From contig JAFXTE010000023.1 in the NCBI GenBank assembly GCA_017525245.1, positions 1 through 53,679 of the forward strand: DNA of 53,679 nt, given 5' to 3'. Under the pieces are notes generated by a model. It did not search any database, was not told the origin of the DNA, and saw only the letters and a program-made list of their open reading frames with translations. A program made the position numbers and the translations under genes. This document shows positions 1-8,274 of the stretch, in pieces (position 1 is the stretch's first letter; each line of letters begins with the position of its first letter). Origin of the DNA: Bacteroidales bacterium. Its GTDB lineage: Bacteria; Bacteroidota; Bacteroidia; Bacteroidales; WCHB1-69.

Positions 1-1375
1 AGATATAGTCGCGGGTCTGGATGGTCACGTCCATGCGGCCGCGGCTCGTGTGACGCTCCACCTGCACATACAACCCCATCAGCTTGAAGATGACCGACAA
101 CGTGTTCTGGAAATAGATTTCCAGCTTCCCCATCACCTGGTAGTCGCCGTCGGCGAACAATGCTTGCAGACGAGTCATGAAGCCTTCTATGTCGCCGCGC
201 TCCACCTCTCTGACGAAATTGTTGATGGTGAACGAGCCGTTCATACCGCCAGCAAAGTAGTAGGTGGCCAAAAACTGAGCGAAGCCCCGCTCCACTTCCT
301 CATTAGGGAATCCGAGATGATAGCTTTGGAAACGCTCATTGTATTCCTTGATAGTGAGATAACCGCTTTGGAACAGCAACGGAATGGGGTTGCTGTACAT
401 CATATCGACGCTGTCCATCGTGCGCACATCTACTTCCTCGGTGGTAAGCCGGTCGAGCGGGTAGTCGGTTTGCTGTAGAACTTCCACCAGGAACGTGGGC
501 GTGCCCGTGGCGAACCAAAAGTCGCGAAAATCCTTGCTGTCGAGCGCGTTCAACAGACTGAACGGATTATACATTCCGACAGACTGCTTACTGAAATGAT
601 AACCGTCGTAGCTTTTCTTGAGACGTTGGTAACACTCGTCTTTTGTGATGGCATTAGCATCCGCCATCAAAGACACCTCCTCGTCAAAATTTCTATGGAT
701 TTCCTCTTCTGACACACCGCATATTTCAGAGAATCTGTCGTCCAGCGTAATGTCTTTCAAGTTATTCAAATCGCTGAAGATGCTCACCTTCGAGAACTTG
801 GTCACCCCGGTGAAGAAGGCGAACCGGATGTGGGAGTCCATGGTCTTTTCCACCCCGTAAAACGATTTCAGAATTTTGCGGTATTCATTCTGCAGTTCCG
901 TGTTACCGATGGTCTCCAACAATGGTTTGTCGTACTCGTCCACGAGAACGACCACCTTTTGGCCCGTCTGCTCGTACGCGCGCGAAATAAGCTCTTTGAA
1001 TCGGTCGGAAAGCGAAAGGCTTGCCTTGTCAATACCAAACCGTTGCTCTAACTTAAGGAGCTGGTAGTCTATGGTCGAGTTAAGTCCTTCCAGATTGGTG
1101 TACAACCCGGTGTTGAAGTCGAAATGGAAAATGGGATACTCCTTCCATTCCTTCTCCAGCCCAGCCATCGCCAATCCGTCAAACAGTTCCTTCTTGCCCT
1201 GAAAGTAGGCCTTCAGGGTGGAGAGCAGCAGGCTCTTGCCGAACCGGCGGGGACGGCTGAGGAAGTAGCAAGAGCCTTCTGAGACAAGCTTATATACCAA
1301 CTGGGTTTTGTCAACATAGGCGTAGCCTTCCGTGCGAATCTTCTCGAATGTCTGTATGCCGATAGGGTATTTCAT
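1..1375 (-). CDS. AAA-ATPase-like protein with PD-(D/E)XK nuclease-type C-terminus, partial at the left window edge
   Basis: The frame reads from ATG at 1375 to the window edge with no stop, so the C-terminus is missing. The first 50 residues carry the family hallmark YVDKT followed by SRPRRFGKS, a Walker A variant with GKS at residues 46-48. A Walker B-like VVVLVDEYDKP lies near residue 140. The rest matches the 'AAA-ATPase-like domain plus PD-(D/E)XK nuclease superfamily' proteins that occur in many copies in Bacteroidales genomes. Their biological role is not established; mobile-element or defence links have been suggested. The ATG lies about 20 nt downstream of a TATCTTTG box, which supports the start. 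The assignment rests on motif recognition, and the nuclease part is only partly visible. Confidence 0.85.
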   Translation of the reverse strand, partial: MKYPIGIQTFEKIRTEGYAYVDKTQLVYKLVSEGSCYFLSRPRRFGKSLLLSTLKAYFQGKKELFDGLAMAGLEKEWKEYPIFHFDFNTGLYTNLEGLNSTIDYQLLKLEQRFGIDKASLSLSDRFKELISRAYEQTGQKVVVLVDEYDKPLLETIGNTELQNEYRKILKSFYGVEKTMDSHIRFAFFTGVTKFSKVSIFSDLNNLKDITLDDRFSEICGVSEEEIHRNFDEEVSLMADANAITKDECYQRLKKSYDGYHFSKQSVGMYNPFSLLNALDSKDFRDFWFATGTPTFLVEVLQQTDYPLDRLTTEEVDVRTMDSVDMMYSNPIPLLFQSGYLTIKEYNERFQSYHLGFPNEEVERGFAQFLATYYFAGGMNGSFTINNFVREVERGDIEGFMTRLQALFADGDYQVMGKLEIYFQNTLSVIFKLMGLYVQVERHTSRGRMDVTIQTRDYI

Positions 1376-1395
1376 AACGGATGATTTTTCGGCGG

Positions 1396-1403
1396 CAAAG
1401 ATA
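1396..1403 (-). promoter_or_regulatory. Bacteroidetes -7 promoter box for the AAA-ATPase gene
   Basis: The minus strand reads TATCTTTG, a full match to TAnnTTTG, about 20 nt before the ATG at 1375. I see no clear -33 TTTG box. Confidence 0.5.
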
Positions 1404-1411
1404 GACAAAAT

Positions 1412-1537
1412 TCACGAAACCTCATAAATCACCTTCCAGGTCACGTTGCCATTGGTGTAAAAGATCTTCTTCCCTTCCCATTCCATCTCTATGGCAAAGC
1501 CACCGTATTTTTCATTCAACTGTAATATACTTCGCAT
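1412..1537 (-). CDS. 41-residue ORF, probable tail of a lost gene
   Basis: An ATG at 1537 opens a 41-codon frame. Its C-terminal part reads KYGGFAIEMEWEGKK, then IFYTNGNVTWKVIYEVS and a stop, which has the composition of real protein. It overlaps the last codons of the upstream kptA copy in another frame. I do not recognise the family. The short length and the overlap suggest the 3' end of a larger gene left behind after a rearrangement, with kptA joined to it. Confidence 0.4.
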   Translation of the reverse strand: MRSILQLNEKYGGFAIEMEWEGKKIFYTNGNVTWKVIYEVS

Positions 1538-2045
1538 CCACAAAATCGGTCATCCAAACGCCGTTACGGCTTACGAGAAACTTGATTCCATCATCGCTCA
1601 TCCTACGGGCGTCGATTTCCAAAACAGTGGGTTCTCCATGCCGTTTGCCCACTTTAATTGCTTCTTCAACATTTGCAGACAGATGGACATATAATCGGCT
1701 CTTTTTCAGGATGCCCTGCTGTTGTATAGATTCAACAAAACGCTTGGCTGTTCCGTGATACAGGACAGGAGGCGGAACAGCTTCCGGCAGTTCAACATCC
1801 ACATTTACGCTGTGTCCGTACCTTGCCCGCACAAGAAGTTGTTGTTCATCGAAGAATTCGAAGCGGCCCTTGTCATCCGTGGCCACTATTTCACACAGTT
1901 CTTCCTTTGCAAACCCATGATTGGTCACTAAATCATTCACATCCCGATATCCATGCTCCAAAAAGGCATACGTCTTGTCATGCCTCAGGAGAAACGCAAG
2001 GGTTCTGGATCTTTCTTCGATATAATTTTCATCCTCGTTTTCCAT
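1512..2045 (-). CDS. kptA: RNA 2'-phosphotransferase (Tpt1/KptA family), copy 1
   Basis: KptA/Tpt1 enzymes remove an internal RNA 2'-phosphate in two steps through an ADP-ribosylated intermediate, using NAD+. In bacteria the physiological substrate is unclear. The 177-residue product has the whole family pattern: LAFLLRHD near the N-terminus (Arg-His of the active site), RFEF...VRARYGHS, LYHGT, SRLYVHLS, VGKRHGEPTVLEIDA and NGVWMTDFV near the end. Length is normal for the family. I chose the ATG of MENEDENY at 2045; the frame is open further upstream, but that extension has no family similarity. It lies 28 nt after the secreted-protein gene. A second copy sits at 4726-5259; by eye the two proteins differ at 18 of 177 positions. 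Confidence 0.93.
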   Translation of the reverse strand: MENEDENYIEERSRTLAFLLRHDKTYAFLEHGYRDVNDLVTNHGFAKEELCEIVATDDKGRFEFFDEQQLLVRARYGHSVNVDVELPEAVPPPVLYHGTAKRFVESIQQQGILKKSRLYVHLSANVEEAIKVGKRHGEPTVLEIDARRMSDDGIKFLVSRNGVWMTDFVDAKYITVE

Positions 2046-2073
2046 AATATATCCTTTTCTCTGATCTTCAGTG

Positions 2074-3603
2074 TTAAAACTGTCCCCGCAGCTCCTGTGA
2101 CACCACGTCGAAGACATATTCTTCGTTTCCCTGGTTGAAGTGGTACTCGTTCTTTGTTGCATCAAACCGGCCTTGGGTGAGGATATGGTCGGGGACGGAG
2201 GAGAACATCCTGTCTTTCTTCCACAAAAGCAACCGATAGGAGCCGTTCGCAACGCTGTCAACCCGGACAATGGAATCGCCCGTTTCAAACTCCGCCAGCA
2301 GCCAACCGGGTTCCGGCAGATGCTTCGCCAACGCAGGGTTGAATTCCAACTGTCTGTAGCGGAACTTGTTGCCGTCCCATGTAAAGCGGTGGTAAAAGTC
2401 CGTCATGAACTCTCCCCCAACCGGTCCCCTCAGATTGGCAAATTGGGGCATATAGAAATCCTTTCCCGTCAGTTCAAAGAAAAAATTGTCTGACCAGCCG
2501 CCTTCCAAATAGAGTGACGGCGGTTCAGGGCTACAATAAGCGGAGAGATTGTCTGAAAAGCCCGCCGCTTTGTTGTGAAGTTCGGGAATGCACTCGAAGA
2601 TGTCGGCAGGTTGTAGAGTACCTGTCTTGTCCATCGTAAACGCATCAACACCAATATCGTATGACCATCCGCCCTCTCGAAAGAAGTACTCCACGAGAAA
2701 GACAGCTCCATCCGAAGATTCCAGCTGATACAATTTCCTCGGTTCCCGGTAATAGTCCTCCATAAACACCGCACGGAACTCCTCATTTTGCTTGGTTTGA
2801 TAGAGGGTATGGAAGCTTATTGTACTACCGAGATCCCCATCCTCCCAGCTATAGATTTTCACTTTCCCATCCGGCGACGTAAGAAGCGATATCCGCAGTT
2901 TGTCCAATTTCGCAGACAAGTCCGCATCGAAAGTGGTTTCATCGTGCTGCAGCCTCTCAACGAAGTTTACCAGCTCTTTGGCGTACGCTTTTCTCTCGGG
3001 GGAATCGTCCTCGAAGATGAAGAAGTATTTTGTGGGGTCAGAAGATTCTTCGGTACGTTCGTTTACATTTCCCAGGTCTGAATCCAGAAGTTCCACCTTG
3101 CTGAAGTCCATTCTCACGGGTGTCACGTTTTGCCATCCGCCCATGGGGAAGAAGAGGGTGCCGGTGACGCGGATGCGTTTGTGGGCATACTTGGCCGCAA
3201 AATCTTTATAGGAAAAAGATTCAAACACCTCCCAATCCGGCACAATCATAAACTCGGACTGCAGTGTTGTGCCTGCGTAATCTTTCAGGGCCTCAATACC
3301 TTCTTTGTCAAGATATTGAGTCATGTCTATTTTCTTGTCCGTCTTGAGGATGAAGGCAATCATAGAGCCCTCACCGGTCTCGCGGTAGCGATCCACTTCC
3401 TGCATTTTGTCACCATAATTGGTGACAAGGTAGAGGTGGAGGGTGCCTTCGATGGTGGGTTGGGATAATGTGGATTGTGCGCCTATGGTGCCAATGCATC
3501 CTATGAGCAAAAGAAAACCTGACATTGCTGTAATGATGACGGATAGCGCACGCTTTGTCCGTTTTTGACGGAGAGTACCGGCTTGGTTTCTGAATATCTT
3601 CAT
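2074..3603 (-). CDS. secreted protein of unknown function, 509 residues
   Basis: The N-terminus has a basic stretch and then a hydrophobic segment (VIITAMSGFLLLIGCIGTIGA, residues about 22-42) that looks like a signal peptide or membrane anchor. A Cys within that segment is not a convincing lipobox. The body contains an OB-like stretch (KRIRVTGTLFF) and aromatic-rich beta regions, but I do not recognise a named family. A paralogous fragment lies at 4068-4233: both share AFxLKTD and QSEFM(I/L)VPD. The gene precedes kptA copy 1, and the sequence around its stop codon resembles the region around the mraY stop, as expected if a block containing kptA was duplicated to here. Confidence 0.75.
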   Translation of the reverse strand: MKIFRNQAGTLRQKRTKRALSVIITAMSGFLLLIGCIGTIGAQSTLSQPTIEGTLHLYLVTNYGDKMQEVDRYRETGEGSMIAFILKTDKKIDMTQYLDKEGIEALKDYAGTTLQSEFMIVPDWEVFESFSYKDFAAKYAHKRIRVTGTLFFPMGGWQNVTPVRMDFSKVELLDSDLGNVNERTEESSDPTKYFFIFEDDSPERKAYAKELVNFVERLQHDETTFDADLSAKLDKLRISLLTSPDGKVKIYSWEDGDLGSTISFHTLYQTKQNEEFRAVFMEDYYREPRKLYQLESSDGAVFLVEYFFREGGWSYDIGVDAFTMDKTGTLQPADIFECIPELHNKAAGFSDNLSAYCSPEPPSLYLEGGWSDNFFFELTGKDFYMPQFANLRGPVGGEFMTDFYHRFTWDGNKFRYRQLEFNPALAKHLPEPGWLLAEFETGDSIVRVDSVANGSYRLLLWKKDRMFSSVPDHILTQGRFDATKNEYHFNQGNEEYVFDVVSQELRGQF

Positions 3604-3625
3604 TGTTTTAGCTCTAAAATATTTG

Positions 3626-3633
3626 CAAAAGTA
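3626..3633 (-). promoter_or_regulatory. -7 promoter box for the 509-residue secreted protein
   Basis: The minus strand reads TACTTTTG, a TAnnTTTG match, 22 nt before the ATG at 3603. No clear -33 box is visible. Confidence 0.45.
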
Positions 3634-3713
3634 GCATTTATCTTGATATTTGTTTTGCCACAGAGAGGATTATTGTATGAAATAGTGGGGTTGGCGTATA
3701 AAGTAATGGAAAA

Positions 3714-3944
3714 CTATCCTGCTGCCCAAACATACCGTGTGGCGCGGGCATTGCCGTGTTGCGAGAGAAGGTGATAGCGACACAACTTTTCTATCAATGT
3801 GCGGACCTGCTTTTGGGACAGAGTGCCGTCAAAAACCTCAACAAATTCGCCCATTGCTGCCTCACCGTTGCGCTTTATAACATAATACACGCGTGTCAGC
3901 ACCACAGGCTCTACGTCCTGAGCCAAAATACGAATTATTATCAA
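3714..3944 (-). pseudogene. winged-helix-like C-terminal remnant, about 76 residues
   Basis: The frame begins only at a TTG and has no ATG of its own at a plausible place. The stretch GEFVEVFDGTLSQKQVRTL followed by IEKLCRYHLLS looks like a winged-helix segment of the kind found at the C-terminus of AlbA_2/divergent-AAA regulators in Bacteroidetes. I read it as the tail of a decayed gene. Its first codons overlap the repeated terminator module at 3943-4024, so the deletion junction may lie there. A very short intact regulator cannot be excluded. Confidence 0.35.
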
Positions 3945-3972
3945 TTGGGCGAGATTCCTTACCGCAAATATT

Positions 3973-4018
3973 AAAAAAAAGCCAACTAAAGCTATATCTA
4001 ATTGATTTTCAGTGGGCT
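3973..4018 (-). terminator. intrinsic-terminator-like hairpin, copy 1 of a repeated module (3943-4024)
   Basis: On the minus strand AGCCCACT pairs imperfectly with AGTTGGCT, followed by eight T. The surrounding 82 nt are related to 13490-13572: both begin (plus strand) AATTGGGCGAGATTCCTT, and exactly 55 nt after that block both read GGCTGATTT. Confidence 0.45.
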
Positions 4019-4067
4019 GATTTTAACGGCAAATTCTTTTCAAATATTGGGATAAAGTTGTTCACCA

Positions 4068-4233
4068 TCAATCCGGCACCAGCATGAACTCCGACTGCAT
4101 CACAGTGCCTTCGATGTCCACGAGTGCCTGTAGCTCGTCGCGGTCGAGGAAGGGCGACACATCGACGGGGGTGTCGGTCTTGAGGACGAAAGCGAGGTAC
4201 TCGCCGTCGCCCGCGGCCAGTCGGTAGGCAGTT
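4068..4233 (-). pseudogene. fragment paralogous to the 509-residue secreted protein
   Basis: The minus strand encodes about 54 residues, from TAYRLAAGDGEYLAFVLKTD to TVMQSEFMLVPD and a stop. This lines up with residues from about 80 (GEGSMIAFILKTD) to LQSEFMIVPD of the intact protein at 2074-3603. No start or downstream part remains. The GC content is higher than in the intact paralogue, so this is an older divergent copy and not a recent duplicate. It shows that this locus once held at least two members of this family. Confidence 0.7.
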
Positions 4234-4254
4234 GGTTGACTCTCTTAATGCTAT

Positions 4255-4716
4255 TTATTCCTTAAACAAGTCTTCCAACAAAACCTCGCTATGGACGATG
4301 CCAGAATGCGCACCGTTGGCTACGCCAAAAGTTGTGACGAAGGTGTGTACCAACGATTTCTTGCTATGGGTCTTTTCGCGGAACAGTTCCATCCTGTCGC
4401 GGAGTTTTTTCTCATAATCTGCCGTGATTCGGTATTCCCCTTGGCTGAATTTCATTTCACAAAGGTGGATGATTCTGTCGGCCCGCTCTATGATAAGGTC
4501 GATTTGACTGCCTTTGGTTTCTTTTTGTCGGTCGGCCTTGTCGAACCAAGCGGAAACCTCGGTTGCCACTCCGCCTATGCTTAACGCTTGGCGTATTTGT
4601 GGGATATGCATCAGGCAAAGCAGCTCAAAGGCCAGCCCTTGCCACGACTCAACGCTGTGCAAACTTTTTTCCGCATTTTTGAACCTGCAAAATACGACTT
4701 TTTCAAGTGGGCTCAA
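4255..4716 (-). pseudogene. N-terminally truncated ATPase, nuclease-like tail only (DUF234-type)
   Basis: About 153 residues remain. SWQGLAFELLCLMHIPQIRQ, GSQIDLIIERADRIIHLCEM and KFSQGEY match the C-terminal PD-(D/E)XK-like half of archaeal-type/DUF234 AAA ATPases, with the D-(I/L)-hydrophobic and CEMKF core residues present. Family members are usually 380-480 residues and start with a Walker A domain, which is absent here. The frame starts at a TTG a few nt after the kptA copy 2 stop, so the junction probably removed the ATPase half. I consider it non-functional. Confidence 0.7.
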
Positions 4717-4725
4717 TATGTATTC

Positions 4726-5259
4726 TCAGATCTGCCGAATGTATTTTGGCTCCACAAAATCGGTCATCCAAACGCCGTTACGGCTTACGAGAAACCTAAT
4801 TCCATCCTCGCTCATCCTACGGGCATCGATTTCCAAAACAGTGGGTTCTCCGTGTCGTTTGCCCACTTTAATGGCTTCTTCCACAGTTGCGGACAGATGG
4901 ACATATAATCGGCTCATCTTCAGAATGCCCTGCTGTTGAATGGATTCAACAAAACGTTTTGCTGTTCCGTGATACAGGACTGCAGGCGGAACTGCTTCAG
5001 GCAGTTCAACATCAACCTTCACGCTGTGCCCGTATCTTGCCCGCACAAGAAGTTGTTGTTCGTTGAAGAATTCAAAACGGCCCTTGTCATCCGTGGCCAC
5101 TAACTCACGCAATTCTTCCTTTGTAAACCCATGATTAGCCACTAAATCATTCACATCCCGATATCCGTGCTCCAAAAAGGCATACGTCTTGTCATGCCTC
5201 AGGAGAAATGCAAGAGTTTTGGATCTTTCTTCGATATAATTTTTATCCTCGTTTTCCAT
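4726..5259 (-). CDS. kptA: RNA 2'-phosphotransferase (Tpt1/KptA family), copy 2
   Basis: This 177-residue product is the twin of the protein at 1512-2045 and keeps every family motif: LAFLLRHD, RFEFF, VRARYGHS, LYHGT, SRLYVHLS, VGKRHGEPTVL, NGVWMTDFV. It starts 11 nt after the mraY stop and so is probably co-transcribed with mraY. The last four residues (IRQI, against ITVE in copy 1) differ where the sequence runs into the truncated ATPase. DNA similarity to copy 1 continues about 50 nt upstream of the ATG into the end of mraY. This suggests the mraY-linked copy is the ancestral one and copy 1 the duplicate. Confidence 0.92.
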   Translation of the reverse strand: MENEDKNYIEERSKTLAFLLRHDKTYAFLEHGYRDVNDLVANHGFTKEELRELVATDDKGRFEFFNEQQLLVRARYGHSVKVDVELPEAVPPAVLYHGTAKRFVESIQQQGILKMSRLYVHLSATVEEAIKVGKRHGEPTVLEIDARRMSEDGIRFLVSRNGVWMTDFVEPKYIRQI

Positions 5260-5270
5260 ATCATATCTTT

Positions 5271-6542
5271 TTATCTGATCTTTAGTGTCAAAACTGTCAA
5301 CGCAGCGAGAATGAGCGTGACGATGCAAAAACGCAGCACAATTTTCACCTCGTGATGCTTTTCATTACTCCCTTTGAAAATAACCGCGCATTGGGGATCC
5401 CTTCTCCGCACATCATCCATAGAGGTGCGGAAATGGTCGTGAATGGGGGTAGCTTTCCAGATTCGCCCACAACGTCCGTGTTTTTTACAATACTTGTAAT
5501 ACCTCGTTTGCAGAATCACCGAAACGCTCTCCATCAGGAAAACGCCGCAAAGGAGTGGCATCATCAGTTCCTTGTGGATGACCATCGCGCACACCCCGAT
5601 GATGCCGCCGATAGTCAGGCTGCCCGTGTCTCCGAGAAACACCTGTGCGGGAAATCCGTTCCACCACAGGTAGCCTACCAGCGCCCCGACAAACGAGGCG
5701 AGGAAGACCACAAGTTCTTCGGACCCGGGAATATACATCACATCGAAATATTGCGCCCATACAACACTGCCGCTCATATAGGCCAGCAAAAGCAATGTTA
5801 TGGCGATGATGGCAGAATTGCCCGCGCACATGCCATCCATTCCGTCGTTGAGGTTGGCTCCGTTGCTCAACGCCGCCACCACAAAGGCAGTCAGCAGCAC
5901 GAAGAAGATCCATCCTGCGCGGTACATGTTCTTCTCTCCAAGCCACGAAAAAAGGTCGGCGTAGTTGAAATTGTGGTGCTTCACGAACGGGATGGTAGTT
6001 TGGGTCGATTTGATTTCCGGACTCTTTTCCACCACCACGGTATTGTCCACGATGCGGCTGCTCACCACCTCGTTCATCGTCACGGCGGGACTGAAGCGGA
6101 GGGTCAGTCCGACGATCAGCCCGAGGGTCACCTGTCCGGCGATCTTCAGCCATCCGTTCAATCCGTCCTTGTTTTTGCGGAAAGTCTTGATGAAGTCATC
6201 CGCGAAACCGAGTGCGCCCATCAGCACGGTGGTTGCCAAAAGCAGGATCATGTAGATGTTCGACAGCTTGCCCAACAGCAGACAGGGTACAAGAATAGCT
6301 GCAATGACGATGAGCCCGCCCATCGTCGGGACATCTTTTTTGTCCTTGCCCGCCGGATCGATTTTTTCATCGCGCTGCGTCTCGCTGATGTGGTGGCGTT
6401 TCATCCAGCGGATGAACCACTTCCCGAACCAGATGCTGATGCACAGCGCCAGCACCCCGGCGATGATGGCGCGGAAGGAGATGTAGGTGAACAGGCGCGC
6501 ACCGGGAAAATGGCGGAAATGGGTGAAAAGGGAATAGAGCAT
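5271..6542 (-). CDS. mraY: phospho-N-acetylmuramoyl-pentapeptide-transferase
   Basis: MraY transfers phospho-MurNAc-pentapeptide from UDP to undecaprenyl phosphate, giving lipid I at the cytoplasmic membrane. The 423-residue polytopic protein shows PTMGGL, the catalytic pair in LGFADDFIK, NLNDGMDGM, and PAQVFLGDTGSLTIGG. The loop that usually reads PIHHHF reads PIHDHF here and is followed by an extra stretch; I do not know whether this is normal for the lineage. The length, longer than the roughly 360 residues of E. coli, fits Bacteroidetes MraY. It is usually found among mur/fts genes, but here it stands alone with kptA. Confidence 0.95.
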   Translation of the reverse strand: MLYSLFTHFRHFPGARLFTYISFRAIIAGVLALCISIWFGKWFIRWMKRHHISETQRDEKIDPAGKDKKDVPTMGGLIVIAAILVPCLLLGKLSNIYMILLLATTVLMGALGFADDFIKTFRKNKDGLNGWLKIAGQVTLGLIVGLTLRFSPAVTMNEVVSSRIVDNTVVVEKSPEIKSTQTTIPFVKHHNFNYADLFSWLGEKNMYRAGWIFFVLLTAFVVAALSNGANLNDGMDGMCAGNSAIIAITLLLLAYMSGSVVWAQYFDVMYIPGSEELVVFLASFVGALVGYLWWNGFPAQVFLGDTGSLTIGGIIGVCAMVIHKELMMPLLCGVFLMESVSVILQTRYYKYCKKHGRCGRIWKATPIHDHFRTSMDDVRRRDPQCAVIFKGSNEKHHEVKIVLRFCIVTLILAALTVLTLKIR

Positions 6543-6587
6543 GGTTAACGTTTTTTATGCTTGACGATGACTGATTGAAAACGGCGG

Positions 6588-6595
6588 CAAAAATA
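6588..6595 (-). promoter_or_regulatory. -7 promoter box for mraY-kptA
   Basis: The minus strand reads TATTTTTG, matching TAnnTTTG, 45 nt before the mraY ATG. Confidence 0.5.
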
Positions 6596-6731
6596 GTGAT
6601 TATTTCTAATCGGCTTTTGTTGTGAGCCGACTCTCTGTATTAAGTAGGCAATTTGATATATAAAATAAGTGAATTAACAAGTACTTTAGAGGACAATTTT
6701 CAAGATTAACAAATAGCGATGGCCGTGAACG

Positions 6732-7094
6732 TCAAAGCGTCTCCTTTGCCTGTGCCGTTGTCGTAATTAGTTCTGTTTCGAAGTATTGTTCTTGGAACTT
6801 TACCAGTTCCATGATTTCTTCACAAGTGAAACTCTTCTCTAAAGGACAAACCACCCACTTGTCTTCTACGTCATTCTTTCTGTGGATGATGGCCACAACT
6901 TTTCCTGTAAAAGCCTCAACTGGCTCGTCCACACCTAAGATGTATGCATCCTGTTCTTCGCCATCGGGAGCCAAAATCCCTTTTACATACCCATAGTTAA
7001 CAGGATAGCGCAGGTTCTTATGCGTAGGATGGCAACTTCCCAGAGGTCTGTCAACGGTTACGGTTAGTATTTTTCCGAGGATGTCTGATTCCAT
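6732..7094 (-). CDS. small inorganic pyrophosphatase-like protein, 120 residues
   Basis: Residues from GKILTVTVDRPLGSCHPTHK to YPVNYGYVKGILAPDGEEQD match the short branch of family I soluble pyrophosphatases, in which the usual DGDPLD metal loop is degenerate (here DGEEQDAYILGVDEP). Full-length PPase is about 175 residues; short homologues of about 115-120 residues occur in Firmicutes and Bacteroidetes. Whether these hydrolyse pyrophosphate or another phosphoanhydride is not known to me. It is a single gene, with the lipoprotein gene upstream and mraY downstream, and has no obvious functional link to either. Confidence 0.7.
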   Translation of the reverse strand: MESDILGKILTVTVDRPLGSCHPTHKNLRYPVNYGYVKGILAPDGEEQDAYILGVDEPVEAFTGKVVAIIHRKNDVEDKWVVCPLEKSFTCEEIMELVKFQEQYFETELITTTAQAKETL

Positions 7095-7137
7095 TGTTCA
7101 ATGAATTATAGAGGTTATTGCAATAATCGAGTAGTTG

Positions 7138-8061
7138 TCAATGCTGGTTTATGTTGTCAACAGTTCCCTTCAACAGAAATTTCTCACCGCTCCAGACGTA
7201 TTTCCAATAACGGTTTGTCAAATATGGCGAACATCCACTTTCAAGCCTCTCTCTTAGTCTGAACTCTCGGATATAAATCGCGGATTCTTTCTTGTCAAAA
7301 TAGACCAGGGATTTCAAATCCACATCATTATCTGTTTTGTAACATTCACCAACAACCGTAAATAGACTTTGTTCGTTTCCTAAACCATCCGACTCTGGGT
7401 GTTCTTTTTCAAAAACGAACGCTGGATGAAGACCAATGCTGTCCAACTCGTAGGCGCACAACCTGTAACTGTCCCCGCTGCCCGTATATCCATTGTATCC
7501 CCAGACAAAATACAGTGTGGAATAACCTGTATAAAAAGTGTAAATGGTGTCAGGCCGTAAGCAATAGTAGCAATCCTCGGCCCGTTTGGGTTCATCTGCC
7601 TTGTGTACTTTGCCATTCATCCTGTAATAGGCCAACATCATAGGCATCTCATGCGCTGAATGAGGGAATAATCCATAACATCGTATATTTCCATCATCGG
7701 AAGTGACAGGTGGAAAAATATCGCAAAAAAATTTTTCATTACCGAAAAGTGAATCGAACGGGTAATCCATTGATGAAGGATCGGACAGGAGTATTTTTTC
7801 AAAATCCTCATACGAACAATTGGGCACAAGATGCACCAATTTCCATTCCACTTCTTCCATAGAATAGAATGTGATTTCCGTGGAATCGCTGGCACCGTAG
7901 TGAACCCACACGCTCTTTTGAGGGAATTTTTGTTCGAACTCGGGCATGTTTTCACAGCCGCCTGGTTGTTTGGGTTTGTTTTGGCAGGAAAACAGCATCG
8001 CAACTGCAATGACAATAAAGGCAAAGAAGCATTTTCTTTGTTTGATTACATCTTTTCCCAT
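7138..8061 (-). CDS. lipoprotein of unknown function
   Basis: I place the start at MGKDVIKQRK (8061). A hydrophobic stretch then leads to the lipobox-like AMLFSC, so the mature protein should begin at that Cys and be lipid-anchored. An in-frame start eight codons upstream is possible. The mature region is rich in aromatic residues and has paired motifs such as YYCLRPDTIYTFYTGYSTLY, but no family is recognised. It lies 213 nt downstream of the putative peptide precursor on the same strand. A role in that cassette (immunity or export) is possible but not shown by the sequence. Confidence 0.7.
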   Translation of the reverse strand: MGKDVIKQRKCFFAFIVIAVAMLFSCQNKPKQPGGCENMPEFEQKFPQKSVWVHYGASDSTEITFYSMEEVEWKLVHLVPNCSYEDFEKILLSDPSSMDYPFDSLFGNEKFFCDIFPPVTSDDGNIRCYGLFPHSAHEMPMMLAYYRMNGKVHKADEPKRAEDCYYCLRPDTIYTFYTGYSTLYFVWGYNGYTGSGDSYRLCAYELDSIGLHPAFVFEKEHPESDGLGNEQSLFTVVGECYKTDNDVDLKSLVYFDKKESAIYIREFRLRERLESGCSPYLTNRYWKYVWSGEKFLLKGTVDNINQH

Positions 8062-8274
8062 GTTTTTTCGTTTTATTTTAAACAATTAATAACTGATTCT
8101 CAAACTGCTGCACAAAGTATTATTTCAGAAATATGCTTTTGCTGTGCATTAATCTTGGACTTGAAGTAAAGAAACTTAAAGGAAAGAAAAGGAAAGGCCA
8201 AATAAACATCCCCCTCTTGTTGCCAAAAGGGAGATGTTAATAGATTTTGCTTGTATGAGAGATGTCTCTCACAA

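Noticed and set aside
5352-6548. long plus-strand frame of 398 codons opposite mraY
   Set aside because: mraY has all catalytic motifs on the minus strand. The plus-strand translation is rich in His, Gln and Arg and matches nothing.
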